DNA of 64,000 nt from Shinella lacus (GTDB taxonomy: Bacteria; Pseudomonadota; Alphaproteobacteria; Rhizobiales; Rhizobiaceae): positions 248,001 to 312,000 of the forward strand of contig NZ_WHSB02000004.1 in NCBI RefSeq assembly GCF_010994755.1. Reading direction: 5' to 3'. Positions 32,209 to 40,105 of this stretch are shown here, one piece after another (within the stretch, counting starts at the first letter, position 1; every line of letters starts with the position of its first letter). The position numbers and the translations under genes were made by a program. Below the pieces are notes generated by a model. It worked only from the letters and a program-made list of their open reading frames with translations, searched no databases and was not told the origin of the DNA.

Positions 32209-32726
32209 TCACTTGCCGCCTTATCACCGAGGCCGTCTCGTCCGCCTATTCCGTGCCGGTGCTTCAGCTCTATTCGCGGCGCCGGGATGCGGGGACCGTT
32301 CTGCCCCGGCATATGGCCTGGACGCTGGCGAGCCGCCTGACGACGCATTCTTATTCCGCGATCGGGCGATTCATGGGCGGTCGCGATCATGCGACCGTCT
32401 CGCACGGCGTCTCCAAGATCACGGCAGCGCTGGAAACCGATCCGCAGGTTGCCACCAATTATCGGGCACTGGTCGACGCTGTCACCCTGTTGGCAGAGGC
32501 CGGGCAAAGCGCCGATCGTGTGCGCCAGTGCTTCAACGACATCGATCCGCTCGATGTAGCGGAACGCATCCTCTCCTCTGCCTTCCGCGACGTGCTCCCC
32601 TCGATGGAGGAGATCCGGGCGCTTTGTTTCGGCGTCACCCACTACGCCGCCGAATGCAGCCGGCTTCTCGGCGAAACCGACGTGCTCGACCAGACCGCTC
32701 TCTCCCCCGCCTTAACCGACCTTTGA
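32205..32726 (+). CDS. DnaA domain IV-containing phage protein
   Basis: This 173-residue protein has the DnaA C-terminal DNA-binding signature: PRHMAWTLASRLTTHSYSAI, then GRFMGGRDHATVSHGVSKI, with GGRDH-x-T-V exactly as in DnaA, which reads DnaA boxes. There is no AAA+ domain, so it cannot by itself act as an initiator. It may mark phage sites, compete with host DnaA or adapt the host initiation machinery. The C-terminal 90 residues are helical and unknown. Confidence 0.8.
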   Translation: MITCRLITEAVSSAYSVPVLQLYSRRRDAGTVLPRHMAWTLASRLTTHSYSAIGRFMGGRDHATVSHGVSKITAALETDPQVATNYRALVDAVTLLAEAGQSADRVRQCFNDIDPLDVAERILSSAFRDVLPSMEEIRALCFGVTHYAAECSRLLGETDVLDQTALSPALTDL

Positions 32727-32740
32727 AAGGACTTTAAATC

Positions 32741-33394
32741 ATGGACGCCATCAATTACGAGGAACAGCCGGGCACCGGCATCGTCATTGTTAAAGGCCGC
32801 GAATGCATGATCGACGGCAAAGGTCAGGCGATCCCGCTGACCAACGTCGCGCCGGCCGACAAGCTTCAGGACGAGCTCGTCCGCAAAATCATCGGCTTTG
32901 CCGCCGACCTCAACGGCAGGATTTCCCGCTTTCGCGATCACACGATGGGTGACCTGTGTAGCTTCGACGCGCTGCTCGCACAGGAATATGGGGCGAAGAT
33001 CGGCGGGAAGAAGGGGAACCGCACATATCAGAGTTATGACGGCCTGATGCAGGTTCGCGTGCAGGTTTCCGACCGCATCGAATTCGGCCCTGAACTCCAG
33101 ATCGCCAAGAGCCTTATCGACGAATGCCTCACGGAATGGTCGGCCGAAAGCCGGCCGGAAATTCAGTCGATCGTCGCGCGCGCGTTCAATACCGATCGCG
33201 AAGGCCAGATCAACAAATCAGAGCTGTTCATGCTTCTGCGGCTGGAGATTGAGGAGGAGCGTTGGAAGCGCGCTATGGAAGCCATTCGCGCCTCGATCCG
33301 CGTCACCGGCTCCAAGGAATATGTCCGCTTCTACAGTCGCCGCAACCTCGAAGCGGCTTGGGAAGCAATCACGATCGACCTAGCCAAAGCGTGA
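32741..33394 (+). CDS. DUF3164 family phage protein
   Basis: This 217-residue protein of the DUF3164 family is common in the early region of Mu-like phages. Diagnostic stretches are MIDGKGQAIPLTNV, YQSYDGLMQVRVQVSDRIEF and NKSELFMLLRLEIEEERW followed by YVRFYSR. Function unknown. A ribosome site (GAAAGGA) precedes the ATG. Confidence 0.85.
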   Translation: MDAINYEEQPGTGIVIVKGRECMIDGKGQAIPLTNVAPADKLQDELVRKIIGFAADLNGRISRFRDHTMGDLCSFDALLAQEYGAKIGGKKGNRTYQSYDGLMQVRVQVSDRIEFGPELQIAKSLIDECLTEWSAESRPEIQSIVARAFNTDREGQINKSELFMLLRLEIEEERWKRAMEAIRASIRVTGSKEYVRFYSRRNLEAAWEAITIDLAKA

Positions 33395-33404
33395 GGCCCT
33401 TCCC

Positions 33405-33662
33405 ATGGCCCTTCTTTCCTCAAACCACGCAAAAAAGCTGCTGGCTCAATCCCGGTGCCCGGCGTGTGGCGCGCTGCGCACGGAACTGATCGACGAGCGC
33501 ATGATCGTCATCGCCACCTTTGAGTGCTCCGCGCGGTTCGCTGCCCAGGGCGAGCGCGAGATCTTTGCGCACACTATCTGCCCGGCCGCATCTCATATTG
33601 CGGCCTGGACGCTCAACGCAGAAGTGGTCGCCGAAGCTGGCGACAAGGCGGGTGCGGAATGA
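33405..33662 (+). CDS. Small zinc-finger-like hypothetical protein
   Basis: This 85-residue protein has a CPACG pair near the start and further Cys residues (FECSA, TICPA), enough for a zinc-binding fold. The gene lies in a series of small overlapping early genes; its stop overlaps the next start as ATGA. Function unknown. Confidence 0.65.
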   Translation: MALLSSNHAKKLLAQSRCPACGALRTELIDERMIVIATFECSARFAAQGEREIFAHTICPAASHIAAWTLNAEVVAEAGDKAGAE

Positions 33663-34078
33663 CGGGCCAGTATGAATACATCTTCCGTTATTACGGCGTC
33701 CGTCCCGTCGTCGGCGGGCGCGTCGAGCATAGCGTCACCGGTGAATTCGGGACCATCCTGAAGGAGGCCGATACACACAAGCACTATGTGCATGTGCGAT
33801 TCGATGGCTGCGAGCAGCCCGGCCTCTGCCACCCGCTGGAGCTCGACTTCCTCGCGCCCGACGAGATCGAAGTGCGCCAGCGCGACGAGGTGAAGCGCGG
33901 CGTGCTTACGATGTGCGAGCATTTCCGGGCCGATTACGAGAATTGCCCGGAATGCCGCGCCCTCGGATCGATCACCATCGAAATCCACCGAGACCGGGAT
34001 CATTTCGAGCGCCTGGCAGACGAGGTGTTGAAAGAGCTCGACGCCTCCGCCCCATCATCAAAGGGATCGGTCGAATGA
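33659..34078 (+). CDS. Hypothetical phage protein
   Basis: This 139-residue protein starts MTGQYEYIFRYYGVRPVVGG. A small beta domain (GEFGTILKEADTHKHYVHVR, SH3-like or KOW-like) precedes a Cys-containing C-terminus (MCEHFRADYENCPECRAL) that could bind zinc. Overlaps of four bases link it to both neighbours. No family is named. Confidence 0.65.
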   Translation: MTGQYEYIFRYYGVRPVVGGRVEHSVTGEFGTILKEADTHKHYVHVRFDGCEQPGLCHPLELDFLAPDEIEVRQRDEVKRGVLTMCEHFRADYENCPECRALGSITIEIHRDRDHFERLADEVLKELDASAPSSKGSVE

Positions 34079-34713
34079 TCATTATTCCCGAAAAAGAACT
34101 GGTCCTGATCACGCCGCCGCGCACTGGCAGCACGTCACTTTCCGATCAGATCGCGAAAAATTATCCCATGTCTTTCCGTCCGTATCGCCACATGGAGGCA
34201 GACGGCATTCCTTTCGGCTATGATCGCTGGAGACGCGTTGGCGTCTTTCGTGAGCCGGTCGCGCGGCTGTGGTCCGTCTACCATTACTGCAAGTCCGTCG
34301 CGATCTCCGACCGTGGCACACCGGCATGGCGCGAAAAGTTGTTGCGATCGGTTTCCGCGCCCTTTGAGGAATGGCTTATCGAAAACCCGATCGTCTTTAC
34401 CGATCCGTTCGATAGCGCCGGCACCCGATATTATCCCAGATATGCCGTGCGCAGTCCGGTTCCCGAAAATCGGAAAAGCCTCTTCATGTACCTGCGCCCG
34501 GATCTCGGAACGGAGATCATGGAGCTAAACGATCTGATGTTGCTTCTGGACCTCGATCCGAGCGAGCGCAAAAACAGCTCGTCTTGCCCCGCGGCGCCTC
34601 GCTACAGCGACCTCCCCCTGCCGGCGCGCGAACATTTTTACACGTTCTTCGATTGGGATTTCCGCCGACATTTCGGCGGCACCACCAGAACCAGGATCGG
34701 GGGCGAGCCATGA
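34075..34713 (+). CDS. Sulfotransferase-like protein in the phage early region
   Basis: This 212-residue protein has the two PAPS-binding signatures of sulfotransferases: the 5'-phosphosulfate loop LVLITPPRTGSTSL (residues 9-22, with RTGST) and the 3'-phosphate motif VFREPVARLWSVYHY (57-71). The enzyme would move a sulfuryl group from PAPS to a hydroxyl or amine, possibly a sugar or lipid. There is no signal peptide or membrane helix. It is shorter than most members, so the acceptor domain may be reduced. It is embedded by ATGA overlaps in the early operon. The acceptor is unknown; surface sugar modification is inference. Confidence 0.7.
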   Translation: MIIIPEKELVLITPPRTGSTSLSDQIAKNYPMSFRPYRHMEADGIPFGYDRWRRVGVFREPVARLWSVYHYCKSVAISDRGTPAWREKLLRSVSAPFEEWLIENPIVFTDPFDSAGTRYYPRYAVRSPVPENRKSLFMYLRPDLGTEIMELNDLMLLLDLDPSERKNSSSCPAAPRYSDLPLPAREHFYTFFDWDFRRHFGGTTRTRIGGEP

Positions 34714-35204
34714 GCAACACGCGCCTTCAGCTGCGATGGGAAGCGACAGACAAGCCCGCCGACGAATTCGGCTACCGCGACTGGGTTTGCAAGTACGAGT
34801 TGAGCATCGCACTCAATGAGTACGACATTCGCCGAGAAGATGAGAACTACGCGAAGGTGCGGGATTCGATCGTTATCGAGATCGGCTCCACCAAGCGCGG
34901 CTCATCACAGGAACCCTGCATCGGTCCGGGTGGCGCGCATTACTTCGACCCACCCTACCGCGATGCTTCGCATGCAACTTGGGATGCCGCCAAGCTTGGA
35001 AATCTGCCGATCGTGTGCATCGCGATCGACGGGACCATTATTCCCAAGCCGACCCCAAGCACGACCGAGCACTTCAATCCGGCCAACGGTTCGCAAGCGA
35101 CGGCAGATCAAATGGCTGCGGTCATGTTGCAGCACGGCACAACAGAGCAGCGCGAGGACGCCCTCGATTACGCCACAAACACGGGCGGAGCCGGCCGTGT
35201 CTGA
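34710..35204 (+). CDS. Hypothetical phage protein
   Basis: This 164-residue protein begins MSNTRLQLRWEATDKPADEF with a mixed alpha/beta composition and a central GGAHYFDPPYRDASHATWDA stretch. No family is recognised. It overlaps the sulfotransferase-like gene by four bases and the next gene by eight. Confidence 0.6.
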   Translation: MSNTRLQLRWEATDKPADEFGYRDWVCKYELSIALNEYDIRREDENYAKVRDSIVIEIGSTKRGSSQEPCIGPGGAHYFDPPYRDASHATWDAAKLGNLPIVCIAIDGTIIPKPTPSTTEHFNPANGSQATADQMAAVMLQHGTTEQREDALDYATNTGGAGRV

Positions 35205-35430
35205 CAAACTCACCTGGTTTACGTGCAGCTATCGCGTCGGCGAGCAAACCTTTGCAGTTCATATCGAGGGCCGGGACTGGGCGGATGCGTCGGCCAGGCT
35301 CCGCGCGATCGGCACGCGCGGCAAAGTCGATGGCGAGCTTATCCTTCACGGTGACCTCTTCCCCTCATTCAGCATGAAGAGGCTGGCCAAGAAGGTCGCC
35401 CACATCCTTCTTTACGGGGAGTGGGTCTGA
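35197..35430 (+). CDS. Small hypothetical phage protein
   Basis: This 77-residue protein starts with GTG at 35197 (VSDKLTWFTCSYRVGEQTFA). It has beta-rich composition and the motif DWADASARLRAIGTRGKVDG. Similar short genes occur in related rhizobial phages as far as I recall; function unknown. Confidence 0.6.
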   Translation: MSDKLTWFTCSYRVGEQTFAVHIEGRDWADASARLRAIGTRGKVDGELILHGDLFPSFSMKRLAKKVAHILLYGEWV

Positions 35431-35431
35431 A

Positions 35432-35713
35432 ATGGCGCACATCGTTTGCTGGAGAACAGGGAAAGTCAGCGTGTCGCGCCGCGTCCCGAAGGGCGCCATG
35501 GGCGTTGTCGCGGGGCACGGCAATCGCCTTCGCCGCGTCCTGCGCCAGCATGGCGGCCTTCAGCGCGATGGCCAGGCGTATTTGTTGCCTGCCCTTCGAA
35601 CCGCCGTTGGAGACCGGGCGGCAATTCTCGCGATCGAAGCCTTCATGGCATCGGTTCGCGAGATCCTCGCACGCGGCCCGCATCGCCGCTTCCGTGGGGG
35701 GCGCCTGCTTTGA
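35432..35713 (+). CDS. Small basic hypothetical phage protein
   Basis: This 93-residue, Arg-rich protein (VSRRVPKGAMGVVAGHGNRL) has its start one base after the previous stop. Composition is acceptable for coding. No domain was recognised; the basic character would allow nucleic-acid binding. Confidence 0.55.
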   Translation: MAHIVCWRTGKVSVSRRVPKGAMGVVAGHGNRLRRVLRQHGGLQRDGQAYLLPALRTAVGDRAAILAIEAFMASVREILARGPHRRFRGGRLL

Positions 35714-35958
35714 CGTCGCGTCTCTTCCCCCCTTCCTTCACCCAGGGCTATGCGATCATGACGCCGGGCGGCTCGATCATAGAGCACACCTATCGACGGA
35801 CACCGGCCGAGGCGATTGCGACGATCGCCACGCCAGAAGACCCGGATCGCTGGCGGGCCTTCGAGGAACACGGCTGCACCGTCCAGTTCGTCTATGCCCG
35901 CATTTTCGTGCCGCAATTTTCCCCGAGCAAACCCGAAGCCGAAGGAGCCGAGCCATGA
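35710..35958 (+). CDS. Small hypothetical phage protein
   Basis: This 82-residue protein starts at TTG 35710, overlapping the previous stop, or at ATG 35758 (MTPGGSIIEHTYRRTP) if shorter. It has the alternating strand-helix look of a small domain (TPAEAIATIATPEDPDRWRA). Its stop overlaps gemA by four bases. Function unknown. Confidence 0.5.
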   Translation: MTSRLFPPSFTQGYAIMTPGGSIIEHTYRRTPAEAIATIATPEDPDRWRAFEEHGCTVQFVYARIFVPQFSPSKPEAEGAEP

Positions 35959-36605
35959 GCCTGGTCGGACGCATTCATGCCGCTGCCAAACAGGCCGGCC
36001 TCGACGACGACACCCGCCGCGCCAAATGTATGGCCATTGTCGGCAAATCATCGACGAAAGAGATGACGGATCCCGAGCTGTGGAAGGTGCTGCAAACCTT
36101 CGAGAACGAGGGTTACGCCTCCCGCAAGTCGCCGCGTGTCGACGGCCGCACCCGCAAATCCCCCTTCACCGGGAAGTATGTTCCGAAGATGCGGGCGCTC
36201 TGGATCGCGCTTTACAATCTCGGCGTCATCGCCGATCGGCGCGATAGCGCCATCGAAAGCTTCGCGCTCGGCCACCAGGTCAAGGGCATCGACGACGTGC
36301 GGTTCATCCATGCGCACAGCGACGGCCAGTCCGTCATCGAAGCCATGAAAGCGATGCTTGCCCGCCATGGCGTCGACTGGACGGACCACAAGCCTTGCCC
36401 GGACTGGATGACCCGCCACGGCTATAAGATCGCCCGCGCGCAGTGGGCAAAGCTCAGCCCGAACGGCAGCCGGGATTTCTGGAAGGTCGTCACGGACCTG
36501 CTCGACCTGGACGAAACGATCCGCGATCTGACCGACCAGCAGTGGATCGACGCCATGAACCTGCTCGGCCAGCGCATCCGCAAGATGCCGAAAGGTCAGG
36601 CATGA
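35955..36605 (+). CDS. gemA: GemA-like regulatory protein (DUF1018)
   Basis: This 216-residue protein has GemA family features: an N-terminal helical unit MSLVGRIHAAAKQAGLDDDT, then GKSSTKEMTDPELWKVLQTF, and a C-terminal LTDQQWIDAMNLLGQRIRKM. In Mu, GemA influences host gene expression and DNA topology. It is typically placed just before the Mor gene, as here. Confidence 0.85.
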   Translation: MSLVGRIHAAAKQAGLDDDTRRAKCMAIVGKSSTKEMTDPELWKVLQTFENEGYASRKSPRVDGRTRKSPFTGKYVPKMRALWIALYNLGVIADRRDSAIESFALGHQVKGIDDVRFIHAHSDGQSVIEAMKAMLARHGVDWTDHKPCPDWMTRHGYKIARAQWAKLSPNGSRDFWKVVTDLLDLDETIRDLTDQQWIDAMNLLGQRIRKMPKGQA

Positions 36606-36811
36606 CCGAGATACCGGAAGCCCACGCCAACATTTTCGAAGTGCTGCTGGTTTGCCTGATGCAGAAGGCGGACATGGTGGCGGCCGGCGAGGATCGCCGA
36701 ACCGTGGAATGCTCCCGGTGCGGCGGTCAGCTTCATCTCGCCCTGGTCGGCGCGCGCAAGCATCTGCGCATGGCATGCGACGGCGGCTGCGGCATGGAGG
36801 CGATGGAATAG
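36602..36811 (+). CDS. Small zinc-finger-like phage protein
   Basis: This 69-residue protein has CSRCGG and CDGGCG pairs about 30 residues apart, a likely zinc ribbon. It overlaps gemA by four bases and precedes the Mor-like gene by four. Function unknown; DNA or RNA contact is possible. Confidence 0.65.
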   Translation: MTEIPEAHANIFEVLLVCLMQKADMVAAGEDRRTVECSRCGGQLHLALVGARKHLRMACDGGCGMEAME

Positions 36812-36815
36812 CCAA

Positions 36816-37223
36816 ATGAGTGAGCAGCTTCCCGAGCGCGCCTGGTTCTCGCCCCTGCTGAACGAAATCGCCGACGTTGCCGGCGATCGGGCGGCGCTAT
36901 TGCTCGGGCGGGAAAAGGCGTGTTGCCGGATCTTCATCCCGAAAAACCTTAAACCCGGTCACTGGCTCGTGGAGCTTGTCGGCGACGAGGCCGCGGGCAA
37001 GCTTGTGAAGCGGTATGCGGACAGCTACCTTGACATCCCGCCTGCACTCGGCGGACAAATGCGCCGCCGTCGCCGTGCCATCACGGACATGACGATGCAG
37101 GGCTGGTCGATTGCCCGCATCACACGCGCTCTGGGCGTGGCACGATCGACGGTGACCGATCAGCGCCGCAAGATCGGCCGACCTGCTCCTCAAGACGACC
37201 TCTTCAGCAATAGCGAAGACTGA
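36816..37223 (+). CDS. Mor-type transcription activator
   Basis: This 135-residue member of the Mor/C family activates phage middle or late transcription together with host RNA polymerase. The N-terminal dimerisation half is followed by a C-terminal HTH (about 90-120: MQGWSIARITRALGVARSTV). It is the last gene before the first late-promoter palindrome, two bases downstream of its stop. No separate C gene was seen, so this protein may directly switch on the late operons. Confidence 0.85.
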   Translation: MSEQLPERAWFSPLLNEIADVAGDRAALLLGREKACCRIFIPKNLKPGHWLVELVGDEAAGKLVKRYADSYLDIPPALGGQMRRRRRAITDMTMQGWSIARITRALGVARSTVTDQRRKIGRPAPQDDLFSNSED

Positions 37224-37224
37224 C

Positions 37225-37240
37225 GGTCCGAAATCGGACC
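37225..37240. promoter_or_regulatory. Late-promoter palindrome, copy 1 (lysis block)
   Basis: GGTCCGA-AA-TCGGACC, one of three copies. The centre is at 37232.5. A -10-like TAGCAT lies at 37262-37267, which would place the palindrome near -41.5 relative to the start of transcription, the position of a class II activator. It stands in front of the endolysin gene. Confidence 0.7.
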
Positions 37241-37318
37241 ATTCGACCCACGCCACCCCCATAGCATTGTGCCCCCACGACAGCCGCCGTCGCCGGCTGT
37301 CCCGACCTGGGGGCTTTC

Positions 37319-38050
37319 ATGAACTTCGACGAATGGCTGATCGCACGTCTGCGCGTGCACGGCGCTTATGGCGGCGCAATGGATGGCGTGCCCGGCCGGG
37401 AAATGTACCGCGCCCTTGAGCGGTTCCAGGCGAGCGAACATCTGGACATCACGGGTGTGGCCGATCGGGCCACCGTCAATGCGCTCCGCAAAGCACCGAA
37501 TACCAAAGCCAGCGGCCTCACCGTCTATGAGAAAGCGCCGGAGTTGCCGGCTGAACCGGTCTGGATGCGCGAAGCCCGTCGTCTAATCGGCGTGCGCGAA
37601 GTCGTCGGCAAGGGCAGTAATCCGACGATCATGGACTGGGCAAAGCGCCTCGGCGGTTGGGTCGCCAGCTTCTTCAAAGATGACGACATCGCCTGGTGCG
37701 GGCTGTTCATGGCGCATGTGCTGGGCCTGACGCTGCCACGCGAACCTTTGCCCGCAAATCCGCTCGGCGCCCTTCAGTACAACAAACTCGGCCGCCAGCT
37801 CGCCGCGCCTGCCCTCGGGGCGATCATGACATTCACTCGCGATGGCGGCGGCCATGTCGGAATCTATGTCGGCGAGGACAAGACCCACTTCCATATCCTT
37901 GGCGGCAACCAGGGCAACAGCGTGCGGATCTCCCGCATCGAGAAGGATCGGCTTTCCGATACCCGCTGGCCGAGAACCGGCGAGCCCGAGCGTCCCGGCC
38001 GCGTCTACTTGACGGCCGCAGGCGTTCCCGCATCTTCGAATGAGCGCTGA
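37319..38050 (+). CDS. Endolysin with peptidoglycan-binding and CHAP-like amidase domains
   Basis: This 243-residue lysis enzyme has an N-terminal peptidoglycan-binding domain (about 10-60: VPGREMYRALERFQASEHLD). The C-terminal part resembles the TIGR02594/CHAP family, with the catalytic Cys in DDIAWCGLFMAHVLG and His in GGGHVGIYVGEDKTH. It has no signal peptide, so it depends on the holin next door. It is the first gene of the first late operon. Confidence 0.85.
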   Translation: MNFDEWLIARLRVHGAYGGAMDGVPGREMYRALERFQASEHLDITGVADRATVNALRKAPNTKASGLTVYEKAPELPAEPVWMREARRLIGVREVVGKGSNPTIMDWAKRLGGWVASFFKDDDIAWCGLFMAHVLGLTLPREPLPANPLGALQYNKLGRQLAAPALGAIMTFTRDGGGHVGIYVGEDKTHFHILGGNQGNSVRISRIEKDRLSDTRWPRTGEPERPGRVYLTAAGVPASSNER

Positions 38051-38053
38051 ACG

Positions 38054-38308
38054 ATGATCCCGGAAAAGCCCTCCTATTCGACCTCCAAGCGGCATCTGCT
38101 TTACTCGTCGGTTCTGGCCTGGACCGTCATCCTGCTCTGCGCCATCGGCGCGTTGCTGGGCAGGTCCGAGGCCGTAGCCTTCGGCACGATTGCCGTCCCG
38201 TCCATGGTAGCGTTGATCGCCGCCATGCTCGGCATCCATCGCATCTCCGGCTCCATGGATTTTCGCGCCTCCAACTTGCCTCGCGATCAGCCGGGAGGTG
38301 AATCGTGA
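38054..38308 (+). CDS. Holin-like membrane protein
   Basis: This 84-residue protein has two membrane helices (about 14-36 and 42-62: LYSSVLAWTVILLCAIGALL and VAFGTIAVPSMVALIAAMLG), the size and layout of a class II holin. Its position between endolysin and spanin genes supports the call. Confidence 0.75.
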   Translation: MIPEKPSYSTSKRHLLYSSVLAWTVILLCAIGALLGRSEAVAFGTIAVPSMVALIAAMLGIHRISGSMDFRASNLPRDQPGGES

Positions 38309-38670
38309 TTGATGGGATGTTTCGTCAAGCAGCGCTTCCCGTCCTCGCCGGGTTAGCGCTGCTCTGTTTCGGCCTGCTCGTCTTATGGCTTATCCTGGTC
38401 AAGTTCGATGACATGATCGGGCGGGCGGCAAAAGCGGCCACCGAAAGCCGGGACGCCCATTGGTCGGCGCAGATTGAGCGCGCGAATGCGGACGCAAACC
38501 GCCAGATTGCCAACCAGGCGAAGGCGGCATTGGCCATCGAGACGGAAGCGAACGCGCGTGTGCGTGCCGTCGAGGAACAGCTCACCACCATGGAGATTGC
38601 GAATGCGGCCTTGCCTTTCGGCGATGCTTGCGGCCTCGGCCGTGATCGCGTCCGCCTGCTCCCGAACTGA
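38305..38670 (+). CDS. Inner-membrane spanin, Rz-like
   Basis: This 121-residue protein has one N-terminal membrane helix (LPVLAGLALLCFGLLVLWLI) and a long periplasmic coiled coil (ATESRDAHWSAQIERANADA, then RQIANQAKAALAIE), as in i-spanins that fuse the two membranes at lysis. The outer-membrane partner starts inside its 3' end in another frame. Confidence 0.8.
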   Translation: MIDGMFRQAALPVLAGLALLCFGLLVLWLILVKFDDMIGRAAKAATESRDAHWSAQIERANADANRQIANQAKAALAIETEANARVRAVEEQLTTMEIANAALPFGDACGLGRDRVRLLPN

Positions 38671-38884
38671 ACCCGTGCCGCTCGTGCGTGTCGAACAGCG
38701 CCCCGTCATGCTGCCCGAGGTTGCCCGTCAGCCCTGCGCCGATCCCCGCGAACTTCCCGACCGCGATCTTTCCTCGCGGGAGGTTGCGACCAACTGGGGC
38801 GCCGATCGGGCGGCCCTGACGACCTGTGAAACTAGGCGGGCGGCTGCGGTCGCGGCCGTCGCTGCCGTTGAAGGGAATCCATGA
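38603..38884 (+). CDS. Outer-membrane spanin lipoprotein, Rz1-like
   Basis: This 93-residue lipoprotein has the signal MRPCLSAMLAASAVIASAC, lipobox ASAC, then a Pro-containing periplasmic part (EPVPLVRVEQRPVMLPEVAR). It overlaps the Rz-like gene by 68 bases in a different frame, the classical nested Rz/Rz1 layout. Confidence 0.82.
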   Translation: MRPCLSAMLAASAVIASACSRTEPVPLVRVEQRPVMLPEVARQPCADPRELPDRDLSSREVATNWGADRAALTTCETRRAAAVAAVAAVEGNP

Positions 38885-39189
38885 TGGACGTCTCTCCCCT
38901 GAAGGACTGGCTAGGCCTGATCGCACTGCTGATCTCGGTCGGCTCGTCTGTCGTGCTCTTCCTCAAATCCGACGCGAAGAGGGCCGCCGTGACGATCTCG
39001 GACCACGATAAGCGCATCCAGCGCCTGGAAGATGAGATGCGGCACATGCCCGACAAGGAGACGGTGCACAAGCTCCAGCTCGATTTGACCGAGATGAAGG
39101 GGCAGATGTCGACCATGGTGAAATCGTCGGAGGCCACGGAGCGCGCGACCAGGCGCGTCGAGGACTTCCTTATGAGCAAAGCAGCCTGA
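38881..39189 (+). CDS. DUF2730 family phage protein (Mu gp25-like position)
   Basis: This 102-residue protein has an N-terminal membrane helix (WLGLIALLISVGSSVVLFLK) and a coiled coil (HDKRIQRLEDEMRHMPDKET). It matches DUF2730. Function unknown; it is usually found between lysis and terminase genes in Mu-like phages. ATG at 38881 or 38884. Confidence 0.8.
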   Translation: MMDVSPLKDWLGLIALLISVGSSVVLFLKSDAKRAAVTISDHDKRIQRLEDEMRHMPDKETVHKLQLDLTEMKGQMSTMVKSSEATERATRRVEDFLMSKAA

Positions 39190-39199
39190 GGGGCGCGAA

Positions 39200-39511
39200 A
39201 TGCTGACAGAAGACTACGCGACTTGGGTAGATCAGAACATCAGGCTGATCATCTTGAAGGACTTGGCCGACCCGAAATCTGGCGGCACCACCAACACGTT
39301 CCTCATCCAGTTGAGCCTTGAGCGGTTCTCCTACCGCAAGAGCCGGGATTACATCCGCAACCAGCTGCTCTGGCTTGAGAGCGAGGTAGGCGCGGTGCGC
39401 ACCCGTACGGAGGGCACCGAAACTTCGGCGGAAATCACCCGCCGTGGCCGTGACCATGTCGAGCGGCGCACGGTGCTTGCCGGCGTTCAGGCACCCGGCG
39501 ATGCGGAGTAA
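39200..39511 (+). CDS. Mu gp26-like protein (VpaChn25_0724 family)
   Basis: This 103-residue protein is a predicted winged helix: DYATWVDQNIRLIILKDLAD, then RKSRDYIRNQLLWLESEVGA and ITRRGRDHVERR. It is the gene preceding the terminase small subunit in Mu-like phages. Molecular role unknown. Confidence 0.82.
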   Translation: MLTEDYATWVDQNIRLIILKDLADPKSGGTTNTFLIQLSLERFSYRKSRDYIRNQLLWLESEVGAVRTRTEGTETSAEITRRGRDHVERRTVLAGVQAPGDAE

Positions 39512-39517
39512 TCCGCC

Positions 39518-40105
39518 ATGACGCCGCACACGAGACCCCGGCCATCCGCCATCGATCAGTTGCCCGAGGAATGCGAAGCCATTGTTGCCTGGGCGGCGCA
39601 AGAGCTTGCCAACACCCCGAAAAGCCAGACGGAAATCTATGCCGAATTCCGCATGAAGCTGATTGCCCTGCAGGGCGAGCTCGGCCTTGCCTTCGACATC
39701 CCGCATTTCTCGTCCTTCAACCGGCATGCCCTGCGCCTGGCGAAGGTGACGCATCGGCTTCAGCGTAGCCAGATGATCGCCGACGCCGTGGTCGCGCGTA
39801 CTGATGGCGAAGACGCCGACAAGCTGACGCAGGCTTCCACCCGGCTCCTGAAGACCATCATTTTCGAGATGATGGAGAACGCGGCCGACGACGGATTCGT
39901 GCCGAAGGAAGCGCACCAGGCCGCCGCCGCGCTCTATCGCCTTTCCATGGCGGAGAATGTCTCGACGCAGCGCCGGCAGAAGCTCCAGGCGGAAATTGCC
40001 AGCCAGGCGCGGGAGGCGGTCGAAACCGTCGCCAAGGCGAAGGGGCTTTCCGACGACACCGCGCAGGAAATCCTTTCCAAGATCCTCGGGGTTGAAAAGG
40101 CATGA
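39518..40105 (+). CDS. Terminase small-subunit-like protein, DUF3486 (Mu gp27)
   Basis: This 195-residue protein has the DUF3486 pattern: RPSAIDQLPEECEAIVAWAA, then the FSSFNRHALRLAKVTHRLQR helix. In Mu-like phages this protein works with the large terminase in recognising phage DNA next to the end for head filling. It overlaps the large-subunit gene by four bases. Confidence 0.87.
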   Translation: MTPHTRPRPSAIDQLPEECEAIVAWAAQELANTPKSQTEIYAEFRMKLIALQGELGLAFDIPHFSSFNRHALRLAKVTHRLQRSQMIADAVVARTDGEDADKLTQASTRLLKTIIFEMMENAADDGFVPKEAHQAAAALYRLSMAENVSTQRRQKLQAEIASQAREAVETVAKAKGLSDDTAQEILSKILGVEKA

